This document shows, piece by piece, positions 1 through 10,418 of a DNA stretch of 64,000 bases. The DNA comes from Stentor roeselii. Its lineage: Eukaryota; Ciliophora; Heterotrichea; Heterotrichida; Stentoridae. Positions within the stretch are counted from its first letter, which is position 1. Every line of letters begins with the position of its first letter. Location of the stretch: assembly GCA_006503475.1 (NCBI GenBank), contig RSEH01000167.1:1-64000 (forward strand), written 5' to 3'. A program made the translations under genes and the position numbers. Under the pieces are notes generated by a model, which worked only from the letters and a program-made list of their open reading frames with translations, did not search any database and was not told the origin of the DNA.

Positions 1-683
1 TTAATTCTTCAGGTTCATCTTATTGTTGCACGGTATAATACAGAAAACCCTGAAATTATTCTTGAATCCATTCAAAATTAGCTAAAGGACTCATAAACTT
101 TTAGAATTTCTGATAAAAGTGAGTTTATTGAAAACTTGTTGAAATCTTCTACACTGCTCATCGAAACTACAAAGAAATAAATAGATTTTTTATATGAAGG
201 AGTTTTTGCAAGATGTTGAATAAGCGGAGGTGATATCAAACTTGATGAAAGGGACGATTTTGACTTTAATGATATAAAAACTGAATTACAAAAAATCGAA
301 AATATTTTCAAGCCTGCAAAGAACCAAGTCTCAGAAATTATTGAGCGTCGATATCAATAGAAAGAAAATCCAATTGTCTTATTTTACTAAAATTATTAAA
401 ATTTATGATTAAACTATCAAATATTCATCCTGAGATTCCATTACTTGATTTCGAAGCCAATATCGACAAATTATTTAAAAACCTTCCAAACCTAGATTCA
501 GATGATAGTAAAGATTTAATTGAAATCTTAACAACTTACCTCGAAAAATCCAAAAAAATATACAAAAATGATCCAGTAGGAATTAGTAGAAGTATCATGA
601 TTTCATTTCAAATAGTTATAATCCTTGATAAAATTGCTTTGAAAGAGTTTCCAGAACTTCAAACTGGAAGTTCAATAGTATAA
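1..683 (+). pseudogene. Coding-like remnant with in-frame stops, cut by the window edge
   Basis: Reading the plus strand from base 1 gives protein-like sequence to about 387, interrupted by TAG (79), TAA (94), TAA (178), TGA (217) and TAG (358). Reading then moves to another frame, where 405-683 is open for 92 codons from an ATG and ends in TAA. The last part is a mixed polar/hydrophobic stretch (LLDFEANIDKLFKNLPNL and a helical segment near its end). I recognise no family. The long open stretches (220-357 and 405-683) are more than this base composition should give by chance, so a decayed gene is my best reading. A short real gene at 405-683 alone, or chance, are alternatives. Every stop could come from a C-to-T change of CAA, CAG or CGA, but this is inference. 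Confidence 0.35.
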
Positions 684-1617
684 TTTAATTTCTTTAAAAT
701 AAATTTTCATTCTTACTAACTTTAAATAATATTTCCTAGGATATCTATTTATATTGAAATAATCAATAAAATATATTCAAGACCCTAGACTTCACTCTAT
801 AACTTGTAAAATGATAAATAATTATATGAAAGAAATTATTCATGTTTTGAAAGAAAAAAAATTCAATTATTTTTTCATGAATATTCAATAATTTCATCAA
901 TTATTGAAGAAAATAATGAGTGTTAGTTATAAATGCAAATTATTAATCTCACACTCAATTAAAATAAATTCTCTATATCTAATAACCTTAAATATACTTT
1001 GTTGGCTTTTGAGTCCTCTTATTTGAAACGATTCTATTTTCCCTATTTTGAGTTATCCTTCGCTTCTCCAAACCTTGACAACCATTTCCTTTAAAGCCAA
1101 AATAAGACAGTAAATTGTAATAAAAAACTATAAGCCATACATGTAAGTATCGAAAAAATGAAAATATTTTCACACCTTTCGATTTCATCTACACTTGGCC
1201 CAGTTAAAAACACAAAAGCAAGCGAAAAAAATTAAAACACAAGCTTCTCCAATATAATTAGCAATCAAAATATGTTTCTCTTTAAAGGTTTATAATAAAT
1301 CAGATAAATTATCTGAATAACAAAAAACAACAAGTTGAGACTATTCTGCATTTATTTCTTGAGGTAAATCAATCATAGCAATATGAATTAATTTAACCAA
1401 ACTGATATCTTTACTTTATTAAAAATGTTTAACTGATATCTGTAGAAAATAATCATCATAGTATTCCTAAGCACATCTTGTCTAATTGCAATCCCAAATA
1501 GTCTCAAAGCCTCTAAGATAACTCTATACAAATAGCAGAGTATAAATATTACATGCTTAGAAGTAAATAAAACTATTTAAACTATAATATTTTGGTAGTA
1601 TTTAGAAACTAAAGCTA
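684..1617. other. AT-rich spacer, no supported gene
   Basis: No open frame here is convincing. On the minus strand, about 1140-1560 reads as protein-like sequence with hydrophobic segments if TAA/TAG triplets are ignored. A 66-codon open frame (988-1188) continues it in another frame after a run of six T. It could be a very old gene remnant or chance. An imperfect inverted repeat lies at about 830-895. Confidence 0.5.
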
Positions 1618-1935
1618 TTAAAACTTAAAAACTGGAGAATTCATCGTAGTGGTCACTGGAGCAACTGTTTCTGAATTTCTTCTGCACTTACTTTTAAAAA
1701 AAACAACAACTTTTTTAACTGTTATCAAGAAAGAAAAGCCAATATTACAGAAAAGAGCAGCCATTACGACTTTGATGCAATACGAACCAATATATTTAGA
1801 CTCTACCACTTGAGGAATGAGAAATGGCAATGCAAGTAATGCATAATAAATGCAAGTAAGCAACTCAAGACAGACAAAATTCCGGCCTTGAAGTGGTTCC
1901 TTGAAAGGTTGACCAAAAATCATATAAAATGGAAT

Positions 1936-1950
1936 CTAATCAAAACTTAC
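1936..1950 (-). other. 15-nt intron, phase 0
   Basis: On the minus strand it reads GTAAGTTTTGATTAG. Removing it joins two stretches of the membrane tail in frame. The intact paralogue has no intron at this position. Its last triplet is an in-frame TAG. Confidence 0.7.
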
Positions 1951-2202
1951 AGATAAAGTAAATCCAAAAGCAACAACTACCTGCAAAACAAAAGAATCAA
2001 CAAAATAAATCAAACAGCATAGCGAATATCTTCTAAATACGAAGAGAACATAAAAAATAGTGTCATCTGCTTTTCTGCATTTAAATTCTTAAAAAAAAGT
2101 GCTGTAATTCACTTTATGCTCTTGAAGTTCTTCTGAATCTCTTATTTTTCCTAGTCTGTATATGCTCTTGAGTAAAACAATGAAAGCAAAGCAACAAGAT
2201 AT

Positions 2203-2217
2203 CTAAATAAAACTCAC
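2203..2217 (-). other. 15-nt intron, phase 0
   Basis: On the minus strand it reads GTGAGTTTTATTTAG. It sits at the position matching the intron of the intact paralogue (12225-12239), so it predates the gene duplication. It ends in an in-frame TAG. Confidence 0.8.
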
Positions 2218-2750
2218 AATCGTTTCCATGCACAAACTTATATCAAAAAAACTGTAAAAATCAATGATCTGTCCTTCAAAAATCCCTAAAATTGAAGAGA
2301 TCGTCACTTCAAAGCAAGACTGAATCCAAAGCCTCAAAAAAGCCTTAAACATTAAAAAATCTTTCAAAATCAGCTTGATCTTAACAGCGAATCTATGTTT
2401 AAAATAAGAAAGTGGGAACAGTATGAGTAAAAGAAATAAAAAAAGGCCGAGGAACTGATAATATATTCCTGCATTTAAAAGCAGTAAATTTGTTTCTATT
2501 CCAAAATCTTTATATTTTTTTTAAGGTTTTTGCCTGAACTTGTTGGTACCAGTCTTTCAAATAGGTTAGGAAACATTGAGGAAGGTTTCAAAGCGTTTAA
2601 AAAAGCAACCAGTAAAGGATCAAAAGTGCTGTTGAAAAGAATTATGTATGAAAATATTTCTGCTGAGTTCAAAAATGTGAAAAAAGTACTTGGGTCTGCC
2701 GAGATTAAACTAGTTTCGAGGACTGTTGCAAGTCCTGATTCAGTTAATGT

Positions 2751-5700
2751 CTATGCATAAGCCTTCATATCCTCAATTTCTTTAATAGCAGCATCTTCGA
2801 CAATAACAGAAAGATGAAAAGAGTACTTTAAAGGAAAAAGAACTGAATTTTTCACTGAAACCACTTCAGTCATGAATCGAATCAAGTATGGTTTAGAATT
2901 TTCACTCTTGCCCACATCTATCAAATAATTTGAAAGCGTGATGGAAACCATTGAAAAATTCACTTCTTTCAAATCTATCAAAATCTTTATGTTTTTCTCT
3001 TGTAATTGTTCAGATAAGGTCTCAGTAAACATCACGTTGAGTTTGTTATCAGATAAAACTTTAATCAAAGCACAAAATTTGTTTTTAGTGCATTTATTGT
3101 TTACTTCGCTAAATCCTTTAATGCATCTGCAATATTTTTCTGATATCAGTTCACTGTTTTCTTTGCATGACAAGCACTCTGACTCACTGAGACAGTTTGA
3201 GCAGAGACCTGTACAATTACTGCATGTTTTGTTCTTTTTATTGAAAAACTCTTCATTGGTGCAAGGTCTGCATTCATTATTTTTCAGTTCGAACCCATCA
3301 AAGCACTCATGATAAGACTTGTTGTTGAAGTCTCGGCATATAGCGCATCCTGTATCTGAGCATAAACTGCAATTTTTTGAATTTCTACATCCAGAGGTGC
3401 ATGATTCTGAGCAGTTTTCGCATTCAATATCATTTGATGAGAATTCAGAAATGTTGCAGACAGTCAAGCAACTTTCCTTTGGCCTGCAAACACTGCAAAT
3501 TCCACAATTTTCATTCACAAGTTCATCGATATTAGGTTTCGCCTTAAAAAATTGAACCGAAAATATAAATCCTTTGTAAAACTTATCATCATAAGCAGAA
3601 TTTCCAATTAAAATCGTTGAATTAAAAAAGTCTTTAAAAGGTGCCTGAGAATCTACAACAGCGTACGATTCTTTTTTGTTTAGATTGAGAGAAAAAGTGA
3701 AAAAGCTTTCAAATTCAATACAAACCAAGATATGATTCCAGTTTTTGCTTGAATAAGGCTGAAGACTCGGAAGTGAAAAGTTGAATGAAACTGAGGCTTT
3801 CAAATTTGGAATTTCCAATTCAGAGAAAATTTGAAAATACTCTCTTAGAGATGAATGATACTCAAATAGAGAAGCATCTGAATGAGGATTGAACCAAATT
3901 GATATACAAAATGATGGACTGAAAACAACGATTCTTTCGTTATTGATCGAAGTGAAACCTGAATGATTTCCTATCAAATAAACTCCTCGTCCATATGCAG
4001 GAAAAATCTTATCAGACTCAATACTTTTTACCTTCAGTTTGTTGATTTTATCTTCAAACTCATCAGTGATAGTATCAAAGTCAAATAATGATATAATCAT
4101 ATCAGAACTTTCACTACAACTTTCATCATTTTCCTTAAACCCCAAAGGACACTGAACATAACACATTTCTTTCAACAATAAAAGTCGATCATTACAGGAA
4201 ATACACTCAAAGTATCTGAAACCTCTGCAAGTTTTACAAGTAAAATCACAAGACACACAACTATTATCCTTTATAAAGAAGCCATCAACACACTTGCATG
4301 AATTATTCACTATAAAAGAATTTTCAAAGCATCCACAGTCATCAGCTCCAGGTCCGAAACAAGTAGAACAGTTTATATTGCAGCTCTCGCATTGAGAAGT
4401 ATTCATGTCGAAGTACCTGCTGTTGTTGCAAAGACATTCATTGTTCGCTGATAAAAAAGAATTGTTCTTGCATGATGTGCATTCAAAATCGCTTGGACCT
4501 GAACAGGTCAGGCATTTTTCACTGCAGGGATTGCAGGAGTACTCTGAAGTTACTTGATTTGAATTTAGATAGAAAGAGGAATCGCATTTGCATGTCCCTG
4601 CTTCATCTAAAGTACTTCTGTTTTGGCATATGAGACATGAATTTAGTGAAAGGCAGTCCATGCAGAGTAAGTCACATTTTTGGCAATCAGATGAAGAGTT
4701 TAAGAAATGCCCTATTTTGCATGAACAAGTAGAGTTTATGGATAGCAATGAATTGGACTTGCAGGACAGGCAATTAATTGGTAAGGGACCTGAGCAAGTA
4801 AGACAAGTGTCATGGCAAGGAATGCAGGAAACCGAATCTCCAAAATAGCGATCTTCACAAACGCAGAATGAATTATTGTTCAAAATACTATTTGATGCGC
4901 ATAAAGTGCATTTTGTAAGGTCTTGGCATTGGATACAGTAAGATGAGCATTGCTGACAAGATGAGCCATTCCAAAAATAACTGATTGGGCAACTGCATAT
5001 AGAGTTTTGAATAAGGATTAGCGGGCTCTTACAACTTAAACATTGGTCTTCTCCTGGACCTGAGCAATTTTCACATATTGGGTTGCATAATGAGCATCCA
5101 ATCAGATCTTCATAAAATCCAGAGTTACATTCACAGAGTTGACTTTGATTCAAAAAAGAGAGATTATTGCATAAAAAACAGTAAGTTTGATTATAACAAC
5201 CACGACAATTATTCGGACACTCAATGCAACCTCCAGATGAAAAATAAAAACCCTCATTGCAAATGCATTCTTTATTTTGATTCAAATTCGCAGACGATAT
5301 GCAACTTTCACAATCAGATTTTAAAGGTCCTAAGCAAGTTAAACATGATTCATCGCAAGCTAAACAACTGTGAGAAGTCAAGTAAAACCCATTTTTGCAG
5401 GTGCATATATTCGAACTGTGCAGTGATGAATTAATCATACATGCAGAGCAGAAAAGAGAAGAGTTGCAAGATCTGCATAAGGCTGGACAGTGCTCACAAT
5501 CTGTCCCGTTCCAATAAAATCCATCTTCACAATCACAAGTATTTGATGAAGTGAGATTCGAGAAGATTTTACATGAAATGCAGTTGGTTCTGCTTGGACC
5601 TATGCAAGATTTGCATGATATGTCACAGGCTAAGCATGATCCGTTGTTTTCGAAAAAACCTTCATTGCATTCGCATTGCTTTGATGAGACTAATGAAGCG

Positions 5701-8700
5701 TTTTGGATGCAAAGTTCACATTCTGAAGCGATTGAACATGATTCGCAGAGACTCGGACATTTGATACAATTAGAAGGTTTTGATTTAGCATATCCTGCAT
5801 TACATTGACAAGTATTATCTACTTGCAAAAATGCATTTTCTTTGCATGATATGCAAAAATCACTTTGACTCTCACAATTCTCACAACTTTCCTGACAAAC
5901 TTCACAACTTTTATTAATAAAAAACCTTCCATCTTGGCATTTGCACAAACCATCGAAATTAACAGCAGTTGATTCACAATCATAACAAAAACTATTATTT
6001 CCACAAGTTCGACACAATTCTGGACACATTTGGCATTGTGTGCCATTCCAATAAAAACGATCATCGCAAAGACACTTTCCTGTCTCAACATGAGCATGTT
6101 CATTGCAAGTGAGACAATTTTCATCAAGTGGTCCATCACAAGTCAAGCAAATTTGGCTGCAAGGCAGACAACTGGAGTCATTCTGATATCGACGAGATTC
6201 ACAAAAACATTCACCCGATGTTAAAAATGCCCCAAAAACGCATTCAGAGCAGTTGTTTACAGATGAGCATTTTGAGCATAGATTAGGGCAGTCCAGACAA
6301 GTGGAACCTGATAAAAAGAAGCTTTCTGGACACTCACATGATTTTTCTGAAGAAAGAATCAATGGTGACCTGCAGGAGAGACAATTGGAGGATGATGAAC
6401 CGTCACATGAAAGGCAGAGATCGTGGCACGGGAAGCATGCAGAAGAATTTAAGTAAAAGTTTAAGTTGCATTGGCAGAAATTAGAAGTGGTTAATGAAGA
6501 GTTTGATTCACAACTGGTGCAGTTATTCTTGTCAATGCATGATTTGCAGGGACTTGGACATCTTTCACAGCTGGATCCATTGTAAAAGTAAGAAAATTCA
6601 CAAAAACATGTATTTTTATGAAGATATGAATGATTTTTACATGCCAAACAATCTGAGTGGTGTGGACCAGTACAACTAAGACAAGTTTGGTCACAGGGTA
6701 AGCATTCATTCTTAGACTCATAAAATCCGGATTTACATGAACAGATAGTTTGAGGTGAAACAATTTCAGCGAAGTCAACACAAGAAGTGCATTTATCCAC
6801 CTGCAAGCAAGAAGTGCAAAGCTTAAAACACATTGAACACCCTGTATTCTCTAAAAAGTATCCAGTTACACATTCACATCGATGATTTTCAACGAATCCC
6901 GCATTATCCGAACAACTTACACAATACTCTGCTTGGCCCAGACAAATTTTACAAACAACTGAGCAGTTACTACATTTTTGCTCAGAACTATCAAAAAAAG
7001 TCCCATCTTGACAAGTGCAAGACCCATTTTTCATCACAAAATTATCAACACAACTAGAGCATTCATATTCACCTGAACCAACACAAGTTTTGCAGAACTT
7101 GCTGCATTTATCACATTCACCATTTCCCAAACTCGAGTTAAAATAATAAAAATCATTGCAACTGCAAACACCGTCTTTTAAGGTCATTGAATCTTTACAT
7201 GATTCACACAAAGTATTATTTTTGCATGTCTTGCATTTTTGGTTGCATTCTAAACAGGAGTTCACAGAATCTGCATAAAAACCATCAATGCATGAACAAG
7301 TGCCATTTGACAGTAAATGAAAATTTTGATTGCAGCTAGTGCAGTTTAGAATTGTTCCTGATGAACACGACTTGCAACTTGCATGACAGTCGAAACATTT
7401 CTGGTTTGAATAATATTTTCCTTCTGGACATTCACAATTTTTGGAAATAAGGATCAATTCGGAAGTGCAAGATGTGCAGTCTTTTGAAGAACCTGAACAT
7501 TTTTCACATCTTATTGAGCAACTTGAACAATTTAGAGTAGCTTCATTCCAAAAATAGCCGGATTTACAAAAGCATTTTGAATTTATAATTTCAGCATTTG
7601 GGAGACATTCATTACATCCTGAGGAAAAATTTGAGCATTTTAAACAAAGACGGTCTTCGCATAAGTTACAGTCGTTAGATCTCCGACATCCTTTACTGCA
7701 TGAAGTTTTGCATTGAACACAAGAAGATTCTTCTAAAAAATAATTAATATCACAATCCCAAGTACACTGAGCATCTAAACCTGCAGCACAATTTTTAAAC
7801 TTAGTGCTCAAGGTGGTAGTATATTCATTGAACACTTGAAAAGACCATAAAAAGCCAGTGAAACCCGATGCAATGTTTCCAATATAAAGAACAGTAGAAC
7901 TATCATTAAAAAATTTTTTGGCAATGCTCTCAGTATCAAAAACATTATTCATTATAATCTCTGCGACAAACAAATTATCCACGTTAGTCCTAATTGCAAG
8001 CCAAACTTGAGTCCAAGAATTTAAAGGAAACTCATAAGAATTCATGATCATGACACCACCAATATTAATTTTAGTTGGATCGCCTGCATTAAACCTTAAA
8101 GTGTTTTTGGTAAAAATAATCCCATAGGATTTTAATCTGGCCCAGAACTCAAATGTTAAGTTATATCCAAATTTTAACTCTGGGCCTTGTAAATATGTAG
8201 TTGGATGAAAGTAATAACCTCGGCCCATCGATGGCCACGGGTCCTTCGAATCAAAAGTTGGGTAAAAAATTTCGTTATTACCTGCTGTAAAATTAAACTT
8301 ACTCGAGGAATCAGTAACATTGTTACTGATAGTATCAAATGATAGATCAATCAATGAAATTCTCGATAAAACACAATGAGATTGATTCGATAAAAACCCA
8401 AAGGGACAAGAAGTGACACATATCTGGCCATATAGCAAAAATCCAGAACTGCAGGTAAGACAAGATGTGGAACTTGACATGAAGCACAAAGTGCAAGGAA
8501 ACTGGCAACAATTTCCATCACTTGTCAAAGAATAACCTGGAAGACAAGGATTTTCCAGATTTTCACTGCAACTCGATTCAAACGAAGAGCAAGTACTGCA
8601 TTTAATGCTTGAACAATGATTGCATGTCCCAAAAGTACTACAATTTTGACATGAGGAGTCGCAATTAAAGCACCTCTTGAACAAAGAACTGTAAAACTGA

Positions 8701-10418
8701 GACCCTGAACAGTTCCACAGGCATGAACTACTAAAGATAGATCCACAAATATTAGAGTAAAGTGAAACATCATCTATCACTTTCTGCCAGACAGTAAATC
8801 TATAAAGGCACCCTTTCCAAAACCCTGCATTGAAATTCCTTCCAAGAAGTAAATATCTGGAATCAGAGCCGCTGTAAATAAATCCATCAACTGAGAATGT
8901 ATCGAAAAGGATACTATTAAAGTACCTTCTAATCAAAGTTGTGTAGTCATTCTGACTCAGAGTCGCGTGAAAGAAAATCCATTTATCAGTAGCCCTTGGG
9001 TATAAATTCTTGGATTTAAATTCAACTGTAGTCCTATTCGATCTTAAACTAACCTTGAGTGTGTATCCAGGATATAATGAAACAAAATCAGTATCTACAA
9101 TCTTTGCGTTTTCTTCAGAATAAGACCAAAGGGAAATAGTGAACTCATAGTTGAACTGAAAAAAACCTTTAAACCTTAAAAAATGATTGTTATTGAAGAA
9201 AAGTCCCCGATTTTTCACTGGCCAAGGATCATCACTTTCCGGGTCATTAAAAGGAGCATAAGTGCTTTCATTAGTTCCACTTTTAAATACACCCCCGTAA
9301 TTTTTTGAGATAATATCAAACTTTGCATCTATCACTGGTGCATCAAGGTCGGATTCATGGTAAGGAGTTGGATTTCTGACACATACAGAGTTAAACTTTG
9401 AATAACCAGGGCTGGTACAATTCGAACAGTTCAAAAAAGTTCCAGATTCGCAGCCGAATCTAAGTCCGCAATACGGAGCGGGTCCGAAAGAGCATGATAA
9501 ACAGTTTTTTGGGAAATAGCCTGTTGCATTAGTGCAGGCCAAGGATGAGTATAAAAAGCAGTCTTCGTCATCGACGCACCAAGGCCATGTGCAGTTTGGA
9601 TTTTTACATAATTGGGGCCCGGCTAAGGCTTTTCCTTCGAATATTACGATACCTGGCATTGAGATTGAGAAACTAGTACTCTGGGAATTTTCTGATGATA
9701 GCCAACTTAGGAAACCTTTGAATGAAGAGGTTGAATCTCCGAGGATGAATTTTAGGTCAGTATGTTGAGCTCTGAACTCGGTATTTAAGATTTGAATTGA
9801 TTTCGAGTTTTGGTTAAATTTGACTGTTAGCAGATCTACTGATTGAATTAAGTTAAATTCCAATCTAATCCATACCGAATCATCACCTAAATAAGAGATG
9901 TTAAAAAAAATCTGATTTAATTGATTGCTTAAAAGCCACTTTGCATAAATTTTCACATCAAGCCATAATGAAAATACTTCAATAGAACCTTTCATTATTC
10001 TAAAAACTTTTCCAGTGGTTGAATTAAAGCGTGCAATACAGAAAACTGTGAAATCAGGAGCAGGGATCCAGGAAACATTTGACTCCAGGTAGCTAGTTGT
10101 AGTGAAGTAAAATCCAGTGTTAATTGTAGGCAAAGGAGTCTTTCTTGAAGGGTCGTCAAAGAATAACTTCTCAGGATGTGAAAACTCAGAGATTGAATTT
10201 GCTTTAAAAGTTAAGAAATCTTCAAAGTTTAGAGTGAATAAAACCTTTGATCCGGAATCTTTACATTCCGATGAAGATGTGTCAAGAAAGTACCCTGTTG
10301 GGCAATTTTCTAGACAGGATTTCGACTTGTAGAGGTAAAAATTAGTGCAAGATGTACATGAAGGTGTTGAACAGAATAAGTTTGCTACTGTTATATTGAC
10401 GATAAACAATATTAGCAT
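2751..10418 (-). CDS. Giant furin-repeat/LamG-like cysteine-rich surface protein, truncated before its membrane region
   Basis: This 2,555-codon frame starts at an ATG preceded by ATATAA. It opens with a signal-peptide-like segment (MLILFIVNITVANLF). Next come a short Cys-rich unit and three concanavalin/LamG-like domains (about 60-265, 365-560 and 690-885), each followed by Cys-rich linkers. Then follows an array of about 26 cysteine units of some 45 residues (about 890-2150), with motifs of the type CxxCxxxCxxC and CxCxxGFY. A fourth LamG-like domain lies at about 2155-2365, followed by a last Cys-rich segment. Many NxS/T sites fit a secreted or surface protein. The intact neighbour continues into a multi-pass membrane region, but here a TAG stops translation just before it. 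If expressed as read, the product would be secreted rather than anchored. Function is unknown. Confidence 0.85.
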   Translation of the reverse strand: MLILFIVNITVANLFCSTPSCTSCTNFYLYKSKSCLENCPTGYFLDTSSSECKDSGSKVLFTLNFEDFLTFKANSISEFSHPEKLFFDDPSRKTPLPTINTGFYFTTTSYLESNVSWIPAPDFTVFCIARFNSTTGKVFRIMKGSIEVFSLWLDVKIYAKWLLSNQLNQIFFNISYLGDDSVWIRLEFNLIQSVDLLTVKFNQNSKSIQILNTEFRAQHTDLKFILGDSTSSFKGFLSWLSSENSQSTSFSISMPGIVIFEGKALAGPQLCKNPNCTWPWCVDDEDCFLYSSLACTNATGYFPKNCLSCSFGPAPYCGLRFGCESGTFLNCSNCTSPGYSKFNSVCVRNPTPYHESDLDAPVIDAKFDIISKNYGGVFKSGTNESTYAPFNDPESDDPWPVKNRGLFFNNNHFLRFKGFFQFNYEFTISLWSYSEENAKIVDTDFVSLYPGYTLKVSLRSNRTTVEFKSKNLYPRATDKWIFFHATLSQNDYTTLIRRYFNSILFDTFSVDGFIYSGSDSRYLLLGRNFNAGFWKGCLYRFTVWQKVIDDVSLYSNICGSIFSSSCLWNCSGSQFYSSLFKRCFNCDSSCQNCSTFGTCNHCSSIKCSTCSSFESSCSENLENPCLPGYSLTSDGNCCQFPCTLCFMSSSTSCLTCSSGFLLYGQICVTSCPFGFLSNQSHCVLSRISLIDLSFDTISNNVTDSSSKFNFTAGNNEIFYPTFDSKDPWPSMGRGYYFHPTTYLQGPELKFGYNLTFEFWARLKSYGIIFTKNTLRFNAGDPTKINIGGVMIMNSYEFPLNSWTQVWLAIRTNVDNLFVAEIIMNNVFDTESIAKKFFNDSSTVLYIGNIASGFTGFLWSFQVFNEYTTTLSTKFKNCAAGLDAQCTWDCDINYFLEESSCVQCKTSCSKGCRRSNDCNLCEDRLCLKCSNFSSGCNECLPNAEIINSKCFCKSGYFWNEATLNCSSCSIRCEKCSGSSKDCTSCTSELILISKNCECPEGKYYSNQKCFDCHASCKSCSSGTILNCTSCNQNFHLLSNGTCSCIDGFYADSVNSCLECNQKCKTCKNNTLCESCKDSMTLKDGVCSCNDFYYFNSSLGNGECDKCSKFCKTCVGSGEYECSSCVDNFVMKNGSCTCQDGTFFDSSEQKCSNCSVVCKICLGQAEYCVSCSDNAGFVENHRCECVTGYFLENTGCSMCFKLCTSCLQVDKCTSCVDFAEIVSPQTICSCKSGFYESKNECLPCDQTCLSCTGPHHSDCLACKNHSYLHKNTCFCEFSYFYNGSSCERCPSPCKSCIDKNNCTSCESNSSLTTSNFCQCNLNFYLNSSACFPCHDLCLSCDGSSSSNCLSCRSPLILSSEKSCECPESFFLSGSTCLDCPNLCSKCSSVNNCSECVFGAFLTSGECFCESRRYQNDSSCLPCSQICLTCDGPLDENCLTCNEHAHVETGKCLCDDRFYWNGTQCQMCPELCRTCGNNSFCYDCESTAVNFDGLCKCQDGRFFINKSCEVCQESCENCESQSDFCISCKENAFLQVDNTCQCNAGYAKSKPSNCIKCPSLCESCSIASECELCIQNASLVSSKQCECNEGFFENNGSCLACDISCKSCIGPSRTNCISCKIFSNLTSSNTCDCEDGFYWNGTDCEHCPALCRSCNSSLFCSACMINSSLHSSNICTCKNGFYLTSHSCLACDESCLTCLGPLKSDCESCISSANLNQNKECICNEGFYFSSGGCIECPNNCRGCYNQTYCFLCNNLSFLNQSQLCECNSGFYEDLIGCSLCNPICENCSGPGEDQCLSCKSPLILIQNSICSCPISYFWNGSSCQQCSSYCIQCQDLTKCTLCASNSILNNNSFCVCEDRYFGDSVSCIPCHDTCLTCSGPLPINCLSCKSNSLLSINSTCSCKIGHFLNSSSDCQKCDLLCMDCLSLNSCLICQNRSTLDEAGTCKCDSSFYLNSNQVTSEYSCNPCSEKCLTCSGPSDFECTSCKNNSFLSANNECLCNNSRYFDMNTSQCESCNINCSTCFGPGADDCGCFENSFIVNNSCKCVDGFFIKDNSCVSCDFTCKTCRGFRYFECISCNDRLLLLKEMCYVQCPLGFKENDESCSESSDMIISLFDFDTITDEFEDKINKLKVKSIESDKIFPAYGRGVYLIGNHSGFTSINNERIVVFSPSFCISIWFNPHSDASLFEYHSSLREYFQIFSELEIPNLKASVSFNFSLPSLQPYSSKNWNHILVCIEFESFFTFSLNLNKKESYAVVDSQAPFKDFFNSTILIGNSAYDDKFYKGFIFSVQFFKAKPNIDELVNENCGICSVCRPKESCLTVCNISEFSSNDIECENCSESCTSGCRNSKNCSLCSDTGCAICRDFNNKSYHECFDGFELKNNECRPCTNEEFFNKKNKTCSNCTGLCSNCLSESECLSCKENSELISEKYCRCIKGFSEVNNKCTKNKFCALIKVLSDNKLNVMFTETLSEQLQEKNIKILIDLKEVNFSMVSITLSNYLIDVGKSENSKPYLIRFMTEVVSVKNSVLFPLKYSFHLSVIVEDAAIKEIEDMKAYA

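Larger units (their letters stand above)
1618..2750 (-). pseudogene. Broken membrane-domain tail of the left giant Cys-rich gene
   Basis: Directly downstream of the TAG that ends the 2,555-codon frame, the minus strand still codes for the multi-pass membrane region found in the intact neighbour gene. Matching blocks include LNSAEIFSYIILF against LNFAEIYSVVVLY, WIQSCFEVTISS against WIQTNLDLLITS, and TFF-stop-EF against TFFSEF. Three lesions are visible: the TAG at 2751-2753, a one-base frame change at a run of eight A (2515-2522 on the plus strand), and a TAA at 2089-2091. Two 15-nt introns (2203-2217, 1936-1950) keep good splice sites, and the last exon is open to a TAA at 1618. The break looks recent, or part of it could be assembly error at the homopolymer. 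Confidence 0.8.

Noticed and set aside
830-895. Imperfect inverted repeat (GAAATTATT...AATAATTTC)
   Set aside because: Short, interrupted and AT-rich; no target-site duplication or second copy seen, so a mobile element is not supported.
2530-2760. 76-codon plus-strand frame
   Set aside because: It lies opposite the conserved membrane-tail remnant of the giant gene, which explains its openness.
2938-9768. Many plus-strand frames across the Cys-rich genes
   Set aside because: The cysteine codons TGC/TGT of the minus-strand gene read as GCA/ACA on the opposite strand, leaving artificial open frames.
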